Under the pieces are notes generated by a model. The model had not been told where the DNA came from. It worked only from the letters and a program-made list of their open reading frames with translations, and made no database searches. This document shows positions 43,652-54,618 of a DNA stretch of 64,000 nt, piece after piece. Each line of letters starts with the position of its first letter. Positions within the stretch are counted from its first letter, which is position 1. Origin of the DNA: Pukyongiella litopenaei (GTDB lineage Bacteria; Pseudomonadota; Alphaproteobacteria; Rhodobacterales; Rhodobacteraceae); the NCBI RefSeq assembly GCF_003008555.2, contig NZ_CP027665.1, forward strand, positions 2,480,001 through 2,544,000. The letters run 5' to 3'. Made by a program: the position numbers and the translations under genes.

Positions 43652-44482
43652 TCAGATCCGCGTCACGATACGGTCGATCATCCGGCTGGACAGGATGCGC
43701 CGCAGGTAGCCGCCGATATAGGTGGCGGTGGTCACATAATAGCGCGGCGCGGGCGCGGTGCTGTCCAGGGCGCGGATCAGCTTCGCGGTGACCGCGCTTG
43801 CCGGCAGTTCGAACCGGTCCGGGCCGGAGCCATTGTAGAGGCGCGGCAACAGCCGGGCCTCATAGTCCACGCGGCGGGGGGAGTTGCGCCAGTCGATGTA
43901 TCGTTCGAAATAGGGAATGCCCTTTTCCCGGAACAGGGTGGTGATCGGGCCGGGTTCGATCAGCACCACGCTGATGCCGGTGCCGCGCAGTTCGGCGCGC
44001 ATGGTGTCGCTCAGCCCCTCCAGCGCGAATTTCGTCGCCACATAGGCGCCGCGCCAGGGAATCGCCACCAGCCCGAGCCCCGACGAACATTGCACGACAT
44101 GCCCGTGACCCTGCGCCCGCATGACCGGGATCACCCGCCGCGTCAGGTCGTGCCAGCCGAACAGGTTGGCCTCGAAGATGGCGCGCAGCCCCTCGGTCGG
44201 CAGGTCTTCGACCAGCCCCGCCAGCTGGTGGGCGCCGTTGTTGAACAGGGCGTCCAGGGTGCCGCCGGTTGCCTCCAGCACCTGCGCCAGCCCGGCCGCG
44301 ATGGTCGTGCCGTCGGTATAGTCGATGCGCGGGCTTTCAAAGCCTTCATCGCGCAGCCGGTCGCAATCGGCCTGCTGCCGGCAGGCGGCGAAGACACGCC
44401 AGCCGCGTCCCTTCAGGGTGCGTGCGGCGTCCTGCCCGATGCCGGACGAACAGCCGGTGATGAGGATGGATTTTCCGGTCAC
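43652..44482 (-). CDS. Short-chain dehydrogenase/reductase
   Basis: 276 residues from GTG 44482 (AGGGGG 6 nt upstream). Classical SDR: cofactor loop LITGCSSGIGQDAA (TGxxxGIG), NNGAHQLAG, active-site Ser in VQCSSGLGLVA and YxxxK in AYVATKFALEG. NAD(P)-dependent oxidation or reduction of an unidentified alcohol/ketone. C-terminal VTAKLIRALDSTAPAPRYYV is common in SDRs acting on hydrophobic substrates. Monocistronic as far as seen. Confidence 0.9.
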   Translation of the reverse strand: MTGKSILITGCSSGIGQDAARTLKGRGWRVFAACRQQADCDRLRDEGFESPRIDYTDGTTIAAGLAQVLEATGGTLDALFNNGAHQLAGLVEDLPTEGLRAIFEANLFGWHDLTRRVIPVMRAQGHGHVVQCSSGLGLVAIPWRGAYVATKFALEGLSDTMRAELRGTGISVVLIEPGPITTLFREKGIPYFERYIDWRNSPRRVDYEARLLPRLYNGSGPDRFELPASAVTAKLIRALDSTAPAPRYYVTTATYIGGYLRRILSSRMIDRIVTRI

Positions 44483-44572
44483 GCGCGCCCCCTGCTGCCC
44501 CGGTTCTTTCTGGACCGGGCGCATCGGTGGCGCAAGCGCCGCGGGCGGCGCCGTCGAGAAACCGGGAGCGCG

Positions 44573-45331
44573 TCAGTTGGCGGGTTTCGAGATCAGCGAC
44601 GAGGCGATCCAGCCGGGTTGGCCGTCGGGGATCGTGCGCAGGCGCAGCCAGCCGGTGCCCGAATCGCTCATCACCTCGACCTGCTGTCCGATCCGCATCC
44701 GCGCGACCACCGGATAGATGGTGCCCGGCCCGTCGCGCATGTTGACCCTCGTTCCGATCACCTCGCGAATGTCGCGGGGCGGCTGTTCGAACGTGGCGGC
44801 GGGCGCGGGGATGTCGGCCGGATCGGGCGCGGGGGCGGCCTCGGTCAGCGATGCGGCGCCGTCGGACAGCGACGCGAGCTGAAGCGTCTGCGGAGCCTGG
44901 CCGTCGTCGAACAGGCTCAGCCCTTGTGTCAGGCTCGCCCGGACCCGCGCCATGTCGGTTTCGCTGACCTCGGGGTCGGTCGCGGCGGCGTCGGGGCCTG
45001 TATTCTCGCCGGTATCCTCGCCTGTATCCTCACCAAGGGCCGCCTGGACCGCGGCCTCGAGCGCCGCCCGGTCAACCGTGGCCGGCGGGGTGTCGGACGT
45101 GTCCAGCCGCGCCACCTGGGCCGCATCGCTCTCGCCGTCGTTCATGTCCCGCCGCTGCCGGTCCGCCAGCGCCGAGCGCCGGGTTTCGCCCGCGCTGTCA
45201 GCCACGGGTGCGGCCGCGGGCGCGTCGGCCTCGGCCACCCGCTGCTTGCGCGGTTCGAAGTCGGTCCCGCCACTCAGCTCGAAGAACACCCAAGCCAGAA
45301 CGGCGAACGTGAGGAATATGAAGCGCTTCAT
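44573..45331 (-). CDS. SH3-domain periplasmic or membrane-anchored protein
   Basis: 252 residues. An N-terminal membrane anchor (MKRFIFLTFAVLAWVFFEL) is followed by a long acidic, Ala-rich, probably disordered region (about 30-180) and a C-terminal bacterial SH3 domain (IGTRVNMRDGPGTIYPVVARM, GWIASSLI). The linker contains a GEDT-GEDT-GENT repeat caused by a 12-nt tandem repeat at 45000-45035. Such proteins may bind peptidoglycan; role unknown. Divergent from parC. Confidence 0.85.
   Translation of the reverse strand: MKRFIFLTFAVLAWVFFELSGGTDFEPRKQRVAEADAPAAAPVADSAGETRRSALADRQRRDMNDGESDAAQVARLDTSDTPPATVDRAALEAAVQAALGEDTGEDTGENTGPDAAATDPEVSETDMARVRASLTQGLSLFDDGQAPQTLQLASLSDGAASLTEAAPAPDPADIPAPAATFEQPPRDIREVIGTRVNMRDGPGTIYPVVARMRIGQQVEVMSDSGTGWLRLRTIPDGQPGWIASSLISKPAN
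45000..45035. repeat. Three 12-nt tandem units inside the SH3 gene
   Basis: GTATTCTCGCCG, GTATCCTCGCCT and GTATCCTCACCA follow one another without gap. Being a multiple of three, the array lengthens the protein by four residues per unit and could vary between strains. Confidence 0.7.
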
Positions 45332-45511
45332 CGCGCCCTCCGTTTGCAGGATTACCTGTATCGCCAGATGGGAGGCTACCATAACACAGCGGGCGATTCG
45401 GATATTGTGGGAACAAGGCGGGTTCGTTCCCCCAAAGTCACGGTGGCGTGATCGCGCAAAACCCCTGTCGGCGGCTTTACCTGCCGCAGGTGGCAGCGTA
45501 TCACATCATCT

Positions 45512-47863
<2,352 letters not shown>

Positions 47864-47930
47864 GCCGTGAATTGCAGAACCGCCACCGCCGGGCTATCGA
47901 CACCGCCAGACACAGTATCCGGGTGACGCG

Positions 47931-48518
47931 ATGATCCGCACAATATTCCTGCTGGCGGGGCTGGCCCTGCTGACCGCCTGCGCCCCTTCCGGGAACACCA
48001 TTTCGGGCACCCCGGTGCCGCTGGGCGATTTCCGGCTGGGCCACAACGTGGTGGTCGCCTCCAAGATGCAGCAGGGGCCGATTTCGCGGGATGCGACCGA
48101 ACAGGAATGGGTCGATGCGCTGACCCGCGCGGTCGATGCGCGGTTCGGGCGCTACGAGGGCGACCAGCTCTATCACTTCGGGGTCTCGGTCGAGGGCTAC
48201 ATGCTGGCGCCGCCGGGAATACCCGTGCTCTACAACCCGCGCTCGGCGCTGATCATCAACGTGACCGTCTGGGACGACGCGGCGGGCGGCAAGCTGAATT
48301 CGAAGGTGCACCAGATCACCGCGCTGGAGGACACCACCAAAGCCTCGTTCTGGAAGGGGTCGGGCCGCGAACGCACCAAGCAGGAACAGATCGACGGGCT
48401 GGCCTTCAACGCGGTCAGGGAGATCGAGGAGTGGCTGGTCGAACAGCATGAGCAGCGCGGCTGGTTCGACGACCGCGACGCGCGCGCCGCCGCCGCCGGG
48501 ACGGCCACGCCGGGATAG
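47931..48518 (+). CDS. Hypothetical lipoprotein
   Basis: 195 residues with a lipoprotein signal (MIRTIFLLAGLALLTAC, lipobox LTAC, Cys17). The mature part has YEGDQLYHFGVSVEGYMLAPPGIP, SALIINVTVWDDAAGGKLN and FNAVREIEEWLVEQH, which looks conserved among Rhodobacteraceae but has no function I recognise. It lies between parC and tuf with no clear operon partner. Confidence 0.75.
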   Translation: MIRTIFLLAGLALLTACAPSGNTISGTPVPLGDFRLGHNVVVASKMQQGPISRDATEQEWVDALTRAVDARFGRYEGDQLYHFGVSVEGYMLAPPGIPVLYNPRSALIINVTVWDDAAGGKLNSKVHQITALEDTTKASFWKGSGRERTKQEQIDGLAFNAVREIEEWLVEQHEQRGWFDDRDARAAAAGTATPG

Positions 48519-48551
48519 CGCCGGACAGGTCCCGTCAGGCTCAGGATGCGC

Positions 48552-48580
48552 TTGATTTTTGCCTGCGAACCCAATATGTC
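48552..48580 (+). promoter_or_regulatory. Putative tuf promoter
   Basis: TTGATT (48552-48557) and TATGTC (48575-48580) are separated by 17 nt, about 78 nt upstream of the tuf ATG. The match to the housekeeping consensus is partial; found by eye. Confidence 0.35.
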
Positions 48581-48600
48581 GCGCGCGCAGGTTACCCACC

Positions 48601-48642
48601 GGGCCCGGCTCGGGCCCACCATCTGAGACCCACCATCTGAAA
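48601..48642 (+). repeat. Hairpin and tandem repeat in the tuf leader
   Basis: A perfect 7-bp hairpin (GGGCCCG-GCT-CGGGCCC, 48601-48617) is followed by two 14-nt units, CCCACCATCTGAGA (48615-48628) and CCCACCATCTGAAA (48629-48642). Both lie between the promoter and the start codon, in the untranslated leader of a highly expressed gene. Confidence 0.65.
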
Positions 48643-48658
48643 AAGGGCGCCAAAGGAC

Positions 48659-49834
48659 ATGGCAAAGGAAAAGTTTGAACGCACGAAGCCGCATGTGAAC
48701 ATCGGCACGATCGGTCACGTTGACCACGGCAAGACGACGCTGACGGCTGCGATCACGAAGTATTTCGGCGATTTCAAGGCCTATGACCAGATCGACGGCG
48801 CTCCGGAAGAGAAGGCGCGCGGGATCACGATCTCGACCGCGCATGTGGAATACGAGACCGACGCGCGCCACTATGCGCATGTGGACTGCCCCGGCCACGC
48901 GGACTATGTGAAGAACATGATCACCGGTGCCGCGCAGATGGACGGCGCGATCCTGGTGTGTTCGGCCGCTGACGGCCCGATGCCGCAGACCCGCGAGCAC
49001 ATCCTGCTGGGCCGCCAGGTCGGCATTCCGAAGATCGTGGTGTTCATGAACAAGGTGGACCAGGTCGACGACGAGGAACTGCTGGAACTGGTCGAGATGG
49101 AGATCCGCGAGCTGCTGGACAGCTACGAGTATCCGGGCGACGACACCCCGATCGTGGCCGGCTCGGCGCTGGCGGCGCTGGAGGGCAACAACCCCGAGAT
49201 CGGCGAGAACAAGATCCGCGAGCTGATGCAGGCGGTCGACGACTATATCGACACGCCCGAGCGCGCGGTGGACCAGCCGTTCCTGATGCCGATCGAGGAC
49301 GTGTTCTCGATCTCGGGCCGCGGCACGGTTGTGACCGGCCGTGTGGAACGCGGTGTGATCAACGTGGGCGACGAGATCGAGATCGTCGGCATCCGCGACA
49401 CCCAGAAGACCACCTGCACCGGTGTCGAGATGTTCCGCAAGCTGCTGGACCGCGGCGAGGCCGGCGACAACATCGGCGCGCTGCTGCGTGGCGTCGACCG
49501 TGACGGCGTCGAGCGCGGCCAGGTGCTGTGCAAGCCGGGTTCGGTGACCCCGCACACCAAGTTCGAGGCCGAGGCCTATATCCTGACCAAGGACGAGGGC
49601 GGCCGCCACACGCCGTTCTTCGGCAACTACCGCCCGCAGTTCTACTTCCGCACCACGGACGTGACCGGGACGGTGTCGCTGAAGGAAGGCACCGAGATGG
49701 TGATGCCGGGCGACAACGTGGGCTTCACGGTGGAACTGATCGCGCCGATCGCGATGGAAGACGGCCTCCGCTTCGCCATCCGCGAAGGCGGCCGCACGGT
49801 TGGAGCAGGGGTTGTTTCCAAGATCATCGAGTAA
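48659..49834 (+). CDS. tuf: Elongation factor Tu
   Basis: 391 residues. Delivers aminoacyl-tRNA to the ribosome. GTPase motifs [10 protein letters not shown], the switch [15 protein letters not shown] and NKVD are intact, and domains II and III are full length (e.g. [16 protein letters not shown] and [19 protein letters not shown]). Codon use is strongly biased, as expected. It stands alone rather than in an rpsL-rpsG-fusA operon, so it is probably the second (tufB-type) copy. The leader repeat and an elaborate 3' structure flank it. Confidence 0.98.
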   Translation: MAKEKFERTKPHVNIGTIGHVDHGKTTLTAAITKYFGDFKAYDQIDGAPEEKARGITISTAHVEYETDARHYAHVDCPGHADYVKNMITGAAQMDGAILVCSAADGPMPQTREHILLGRQVGIPKIVVFMNKVDQVDDEELLELVEMEIRELLDSYEYPGDDTPIVAGSALAALEGNNPEIGENKIRELMQAVDDYIDTPERAVDQPFLMPIEDVFSISGRGTVVTGRVERGVINVGDEIEIVGIRDTQKTTCTGVEMFRKLLDRGEAGDNIGALLRGVDRDGVERGQVLCKPGSVTPHTKFEAEAYILTKDEGGRHTPFFGNYRPQFYFRTTDVTGTVSLKEGTEMVMPGDNVGFTVELIAPIAMEDGLRFAIREGGRTVGAGVVSKIIE

Positions 49835-49864
49835 GGCCGGGTTTTCGTCAGAAAACTCTGGCCA

Positions 49865-49903
49865 GTGGGCGGCAGTTGCTCCGAAGGAGCAATGAGAGCC
49901 CAC
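49865..49903 (+). ncRNA. Nested stem-loop in the tuf 3' untranslated region
   Basis: GTGGGC (49865-49870) pairs with GCCCAC (49898-49903), enclosing a second perfect 7-bp stem TTGCTCC-GAA-GGAGCAA (49876-49892). The element ends 15 nt before the terminator hairpin. It could be a processing signal or a small 3'-derived RNA; this is inference from structure only. Confidence 0.35.
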
Positions 49904-49918
49904 ACCCCTAAAATTATG

Positions 49919-49944
49919 AAGGCCGCCCCGATCGGGGCGGCCTT
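49919..49944 (+). terminator. Intrinsic terminator of tuf
   Basis: A perfect 26-nt palindrome (AAGGCCGCCCCGA followed by its complement) whose plus-strand 3' end continues TTCTATG, giving a short U-tract. It lies 85 nt past the tuf stop. Confidence 0.85.
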
Positions 49945-50062
49945 TTCTATGACATCGCTCCGAAGTCTGCCGGGCGGACGAAGCTGACGTTTGCCGCGTG
50001 TGCGACCCGGGATCTGTTGACTGTGACAGGTGAGGTTTCTAGCGTCACGGGAAGGGGGATCA

Positions 50063-51073
50063 ATGATGCCGAAATCTCCGGGAGATCCAAACGGTCCACT
50101 GGTGAAGCCCACTTTGGCCGATGACCCGCAATTTCTCTATATCATTCGCTATTTGTCCAAATTGGCAACGGATCAGCCTCACATTCAGGTTGAATTTTCT
50201 GGACAGCTGGCAGAACTGGTCGCGTGCAAAGAAGAAGACGAAATTTCCGGAATGCGCTGGATGGAGTTCAGACTCAAGACGCCATTGGATAGAGAGGGGG
50301 CATATGAAAGCGCGGTAGGTATTTGCAAGGCCATTGAATTGACGTTCTTTGAGAGAAGAGCCGGGATCAATACAGGCGTAAACCTAAGTAGAGATGATTT
50401 GGGGGAATCCTCTGGCTGGTTGAGTCCGGCAGTTTACCAGCCAATAGTTGACCATGGGTATCAATATCAGATGACCAAGCACGGCATTGCATTCTATCAG
50501 GCAGACTCAAGTCTTGTCAGAGGCATAGTGAGCGGAGGAAGGCTTACGGTTGTAGACAAGATCGAAAAGCTCTCTGAACGTATTGTTGAGAATTTTGAAT
50601 TTGCAAAGAATATGTCTGACACCTGCATTTCAGCGATTCGAAACTTCAATCACGGGATGGCCACGGGCGACCAAATTGCTCGTTTGGCGCTTGTTGTAGC
50701 GTCGGTGGAGCATTTGTCCGATTCTGGTGGACGCTGGAGTTCAGCACAGAAGAAATTCCTGGATAAATTGGCGGACTTCACGTCTCAGTCATCGGATCTC
50801 AATGAGAAGGAAAGAAATGAGATCGCGGAACAATTGCGGAATCTCAAGGGTTACAAAGTGCGCTTGGGGTTCAGAAGGCTGTTTGAGCGACTCGGTCTAC
50901 AAGCGGAAATCAAAAACTGGCTTGACGCATATGACCAAAGGAGCGGCATTCTGCATGGCGGGGGTCTCCTTTCCAAAAAGGAAATGTCAGCCTTGGTCGA
51001 CAGGCTAACAGATCTCGCGCACAGTGTTCTTTCTGCCCAGGTTCGGTTCGAAAAAGAGACCCTGGTTTCGTAG
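50063..51073 (+). CDS. AT-rich orphan gene with a C-terminal HEPN-type RX4H motif
   Basis: 336 residues from ATG 50063 (GAAGGGGG 4 nt upstream). Base composition, estimated by eye at about 48-50% GC, is far below its neighbours and codon use is unlike theirs. The C-terminal region is helical and holds YDQRSGILHGG with Arg293 and His298 in the RX4H spacing of HEPN ribonuclease domains; the following SKKEMSALVDRLTDLAHSVL resembles the closing helix of ApeA-like HEPN proteins. The N-terminal 180 residues are unassigned. Likely acquired; a defence or RNA-targeting role is inference. Confidence 0.6.
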   Translation: MMPKSPGDPNGPLVKPTLADDPQFLYIIRYLSKLATDQPHIQVEFSGQLAELVACKEEDEISGMRWMEFRLKTPLDREGAYESAVGICKAIELTFFERRAGINTGVNLSRDDLGESSGWLSPAVYQPIVDHGYQYQMTKHGIAFYQADSSLVRGIVSGGRLTVVDKIEKLSERIVENFEFAKNMSDTCISAIRNFNHGMATGDQIARLALVVASVEHLSDSGGRWSSAQKKFLDKLADFTSQSSDLNEKERNEIAEQLRNLKGYKVRLGFRRLFERLGLQAEIKNWLDAYDQRSGILHGGGLLSKKEMSALVDRLTDLAHSVLSAQVRFEKETLVS

Positions 51074-51186
51074 CGACCGACACTTGTGTCGATCTTTGTT
51101 CAGTGAGCCCTGTTTTATTGAGACTTTCGAGGTCTCCAGGTCAGTTGTGGAAAATGGCGAAGGCCAGTTCTCACTTGCCGATCCTC

Positions 51187-51303
51187 ATGCAGGGCGATGC
51201 ACCACCGCCACCCGCAGCCAATGTCGGCTACCTGCGCGACCCGCAGGGCAACAAGATCGCCCTGTTCTCGAACGATCCGAACGAACCGGGGCGAGACGGG
51301 TAG
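51187..51303 (+). pseudogene. C-terminal remnant of a glyoxalase/VOC family gene
   Basis: The frame ending at TAG 51303 reads NVGYLRDPQGNKIALFSNDP near its end, the typical last strand of VOC-fold proteins (G-Y-x-x-D-P-x-G-N-K). Only about 38 codons remain, roughly a third of a normal gene, and the GC content rises sharply where it begins. The upstream part appears to have been replaced by the AT-rich DNA. Confidence 0.6.
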
Positions 51304-51358
51304 CCCGGGTTTGCATCAGGCCATGCCCGCGGCGGTTACCGAACCGTCCGCGCGTGGC

Positions 51359-52060
51359 CTAGCCCGCCGGCACCCACGGTTCCCGCCCGACCATTCGGTC
51401 GGCCTCGGCGGTGATCTCGTTCAGCAGCGTTTCGATACTGACCCGCAGCCGTTCGATCTCGGCGTCATCGGCCTTGCGGGGGACGGTTTCGGTCCATTCC
51501 CGGCAGAGGAACACGCCGTCGGTCCAGGGCCGTGGCAGCAGCATCCTGTCCCAGGTGCCGGCCTCGGTGCCGTGGCGGGCGGAACAGGCGATCACGAAGA
51601 CGCGCTTGCCCGAGCTGCGCGCCCAGACCAGCGGCACGGTGGAGGAAATCCGTTCCGGCCCGCGAGGCCCGTCGGCGGCGATGCCGATCGAGATGCCCTG
51701 CCTGATCTTGCCCAGCACCTCGCGCGACAGCGCGACGTGGCGCTTGTGGCTGGACATGGCGATCGTGTCCATGCCGAACAGCTTCTGCACCCGGCCCACC
51801 ATGCTGCCAGCCCGCGCCGCCGAGGTGATCGAACAGATCTGGCCCTTGTCGAGCGGAAAGAAATAGGGCGACAGCGCAAGCCGCTGATGCCAGAGCACCA
51901 CGATCACCGGTTCGCCCTGGTCCAGCAGCGCGTCGAGCGGCTCGTAGCCGATGCGGCGCCATGTGCCGGTGCGGTGGACCATGCGGATATAGGACGCGAC
52001 GCGCCGGGCGACCCAGTTCAGGACACCTTCGCTGTCGGCAATCTTCTTTCGCAAACTCAT
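51359..52060 (-). CDS. DUF374 lysophospholipid acyltransferase-like protein
   Basis: 233 residues. VIVVLWHQRLALSPYFF, SITSAARAGSMVGRVQKLFG, GISIGIAADGPRGPERI and VPLVWARSSGKRVFVIACSA match the DUF374 family, related to lipid A-type acyltransferases. It may acylate a lipid or lipopolysaccharide precursor; the substrate is unknown. It lies between the glyoxalase remnant and the tRNA, opposite to tuf. Confidence 0.85.
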   Translation of the reverse strand: MSLRKKIADSEGVLNWVARRVASYIRMVHRTGTWRRIGYEPLDALLDQGEPVIVVLWHQRLALSPYFFPLDKGQICSITSAARAGSMVGRVQKLFGMDTIAMSSHKRHVALSREVLGKIRQGISIGIAADGPRGPERISSTVPLVWARSSGKRVFVIACSARHGTEAGTWDRMLLPRPWTDGVFLCREWTETVPRKADDAEIERLRVSIETLLNEITAEADRMVGREPWVPAG

Positions 52061-52179
52061 ACCCGCACCCCTCGCATTCCGTTTCTTAGACCATCGGCAG
52101 GGGCATGGGAACGTCTGGTCGCGGGATCAGTTTTCCCTTGCCCCCGAACCTGTGCTGGCATAGATCAGGCCCGTCCTGC

Positions 52180-52255
52180 AGGGGTATAGCTCAGTTGGTA
52201 GAGCGACGGTCTCCAAAACCGTAGGTCGCGGGTTCGAACCCTGCTGCCCCTGCCA
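52180..52255 (+). tRNA. tRNA-Trp(CCA)
   Basis: 76 nt with CCA encoded. Acceptor stem AGGGGTA/TGCCCCT, D-loop AGCTCAGTTGGTAGAGC, anticodon loop CTCCAAA with anticodon CCA, and T-loop GGTTCGAACC are complete. In this group tRNA-Trp normally precedes secE and nusG; here neither follows. Confidence 0.95.
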
Positions 52256-52346
52256 TTCCAAATCCGGTTCAGATCGATCCCGCGGCGCAGGCCGTGTTCT
52301 GGCGGTGCTCTGGCGGTCCGCCTGTCCCGCGCGGGCCGCAACGCAG

Positions 52347-52372
52347 ATGGGCCCGCCGATCGGCGGGCCCAT
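52347..52372. terminator. Palindromic hairpin downstream of the NCS1 permease gene
   Basis: A perfect 26-nt palindrome (ATGGGCCCGCCGA and its complement) 19 nt past the permease stop. No U-tract follows on either strand, so termination would rely on the stem alone. Confidence 0.5.
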
Positions 52373-52390
52373 GTGGTGGTGTTGTGCGCC

Positions 52391-53770
52391 TCAGCTGTCG
52401 AGGAACCGCCGCGCGCCCGGCATCAGCTGCATCAGCAGGTAGTAGCTGATGCCGGCGGGCAGCAGGCTCGCATACCAGGACACGCCCGAGAAGGTCAGCG
52501 CCGCCGCCACCCCGAGCGCCATCGCGATCACGGCGGCCCAGTTGACGCCCTTGTAGGGGCCTTCGGCATCATAGAGCTTGTCGAGGTCGAGCGTCTGTTT
52601 GCGCAGCACGAAGTAATCGACCACGAGGATCGCGAAGATCGGTCCGAGGAAGGCCGAGTAGGTCTGGATGAACAGGTTCAGCCCGGCCGCCGATTCGTCC
52701 TTGACCAGTTCCCAGGGGAAGGTCGCAAAGGCCAGCAGGCCCACGATCACGGCCGAGGTCTTGAACCTGATATTGAACACGTCCATCAGCGCATAGGCCG
52801 GCGGCACGACGTTGTTGAGGATGTTGGTCGTCACCTGCGCGAAGGCGATGAACAGCAGGGTGATCACCAGCAGCAGCTTGTTGTCGACCGCGCTGGAAAA
52901 CACCTTGATCGGATCGACCTCGCCGGTGGCGCCGGACACCATCAGCCCGATCAGCCCCATGAACAGCGTCGCGGGCAGGATCGAGTTGGCATAGATCACC
53001 ACCTGCCGCACCGGTCCCACGTCGCGGCGCAGTTCGCGCGAATAGTCGGACACGTTCAGCATCATCGTGCTGTAGACGCCCAGAAACAGCATCGTCGCCC
53101 CCCAGAACGGCGCGCCCCAGGTGCCTTCGACATTGACGAGATTGGCCGAGATTTCCTCGCCATATTTGTTGATGACGCTGAAGAACATGTAGATCAGCGA
53201 CCCGATGATGAAGACCGAGCCGATATTCTCGAGCCACTTGATGCCGTGGAAACCCAGCACCGACAGACCGATCTGCAGGAACTGGAAGCCGACGAAGAAG
53301 ACGATCATGTTGTCATAGCCGAACAGCGTCGCCGAAACGAGATTCAGCGCGCCGGCGCCGATCCAGCTCTGGAAACCGAACCAGACGATGGCCGGAACCG
53401 ACCGGACCAGGGCCGGAATGCGGGTGCCGGTGAACCCGAAGGCCGACCGCGCCTGCACCATGAACGGGATGCCGTATTTATGCCCGGCCTGACCGTTGAT
53501 CATCAGCGCGATGCCGATCACGGTACAGCCGATCGCGATGGCGACGAAGGTCTGAAACAGGTTCAGGGTGCCAACCAGGCCCGACCCGACCGTGAAGGTC
53601 CCGATCGAGACGCAGCCGCCGAGCCAGGCGAACAGGTAGGACCAGGGGTCCATGATCCGCGTGTCCTGGGGGGCGAGGCTTTCCTCGCCGATGGCCTTGT
53701 CCTCGATATGCCGCACATGATCCCTGTGCGGCTCGAAGACATTGTCCGGTTTTGACTCCGTTGCCGTCAT
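52391..53770 (-). CDS. NCS1 family nucleobase/hydantoin permease
   Basis: 459 residues, about 12 transmembrane helices. NCS1 features: FAWLGGCVSIGTFTVGSGL in helix 1, KYGIPFMVQARSAFGFTG, AIVWFGFQSWIGAGAL and NVVPPAYALMDVFNI. Family members take up nucleobases, allantoin, hydantoins and vitamin precursors by Na+ or H+ symport. The adjacent hydantoin-racemase homologue favours a hydantoin or allantoin-like substrate. Start MTATESKPDN at 53770. Shares the minus-strand run with the racemase gene. Confidence 0.9.
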   Translation of the reverse strand: MTATESKPDNVFEPHRDHVRHIEDKAIGEESLAPQDTRIMDPWSYLFAWLGGCVSIGTFTVGSGLVGTLNLFQTFVAIAIGCTVIGIALMINGQAGHKYGIPFMVQARSAFGFTGTRIPALVRSVPAIVWFGFQSWIGAGALNLVSATLFGYDNMIVFFVGFQFLQIGLSVLGFHGIKWLENIGSVFIIGSLIYMFFSVINKYGEEISANLVNVEGTWGAPFWGATMLFLGVYSTMMLNVSDYSRELRRDVGPVRQVVIYANSILPATLFMGLIGLMVSGATGEVDPIKVFSSAVDNKLLLVITLLFIAFAQVTTNILNNVVPPAYALMDVFNIRFKTSAVIVGLLAFATFPWELVKDESAAGLNLFIQTYSAFLGPIFAILVVDYFVLRKQTLDLDKLYDAEGPYKGVNWAAVIAMALGVAAALTFSGVSWYASLLPAGISYYLLMQLMPGARRFLDS

Positions 53771-53789
53771 GGTCTCCTCCTCCGTTGCG

Positions 53790-54488
53790 TTACTTCTGGT
53801 TGGGCCGGGAATAGGCGTTGATCTTGCTGGTCTTCAGCCCGCACCCGACAAGCGCCTCGATCATGCGCGTCGCCACGCTGACCCCGTCGATGACCGGGAT
53901 GCCCGTCTCCTCGCTCAGCCATGCGGTGAGATCGGCCATGCCGGCGCAGCCCAGCACGACGGCTTCGCAGTGATCTTCCTCGATGGCGCGCAGGATCTCG
54001 TCGCGGACCTTCTCGCGCGCGTTCGATTCCGGTTCCTCCAGCGCAAGCACCGGGATCGCGGCCGAGCGGACCTTGCGGCACTGGTGCGACAGCCCGTAGC
54101 CGTGGATCAGGTGTTCGATCACCGGCACCGACCGGGGCAGGGTCGTGACCACCGTGAACGAGGTCGCGAGCATGCTGGCGGCCTTCACGGCGGCCTCGCA
54201 GATGCCCAGCACCGGGCCGGTCGCGATTTCGCGGCAGGCGCCGATGCCCGGATCGTCGAAACAGGCGACGACGATGCCGTCGACGCCCGCGTCTTCGGCG
54301 CGTTGAACGCAGGCCAGCAGGGCGGGAACAGCCATGGATTCGTCGTAATGTCCTTCGATGCTGGCCGGGGCGCCGGTTCCGGTCGCGCCGGTGATGGTGA
54401 CATCCGCGCTGGCCGCCTGCCTGGCAGAGTCGACGATTTTCCGGGTCATCGATTCGGTGGAATTCGGATTCACTACGAGAATGTTCAT
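53790..54488 (-). CDS. Asp/Glu/hydantoin racemase family protein
   Basis: 232 residues. NILVVNPNSTESMTRKI at the N-terminus, GIVVACFDDPGIGACRE (first catalytic Cys) and AVVLGCAGMADLT (second catalytic Cys) give the two-cysteine racemase arrangement; the family includes hydantoin and allantoin racemases and arylmalonate decarboxylases. Start at 54488. It is 19 nt upstream of the permease and divergent from the first GntR gene, across a palindrome that may be the operator of both. Confidence 0.9.
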   Translation of the reverse strand: MNILVVNPNSTESMTRKIVDSARQAASADVTITGATGTGAPASIEGHYDESMAVPALLACVQRAEDAGVDGIVVACFDDPGIGACREIATGPVLGICEAAVKAASMLATSFTVVTTLPRSVPVIEHLIHGYGLSHQCRKVRSAAIPVLALEEPESNAREKVRDEILRAIEEDHCEAVVLGCAGMADLTAWLSEETGIPVIDGVSVATRMIEALVGCGLKTSKINAYSRPNQK

Positions 54489-54510
54489 TCGGCCTCCTTC
54501 GTTATCAAAA

Positions 54511-54522
54511 ATTGTTAACAAT
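54511..54522. promoter_or_regulatory. Perfect palindrome between racemase and GntR genes
   Basis: ATTGTTAACAAT is a perfect 12-nt inverted repeat in the 130-nt divergent intergenic region, the size and AT-richness expected of a GntR-family operator. It lies 23 nt from the racemase start, so bound protein could block both promoters. Confidence 0.5.
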
Positions 54523-54618
54523 AATAGATGACATCTGGCAAGGCATTTGTTTCTATCGGATTGTCAACGGATTGCCGGGGCCTTACATCAGTATGCCCAT
54601 CAGCAAACAGGGACCCCG

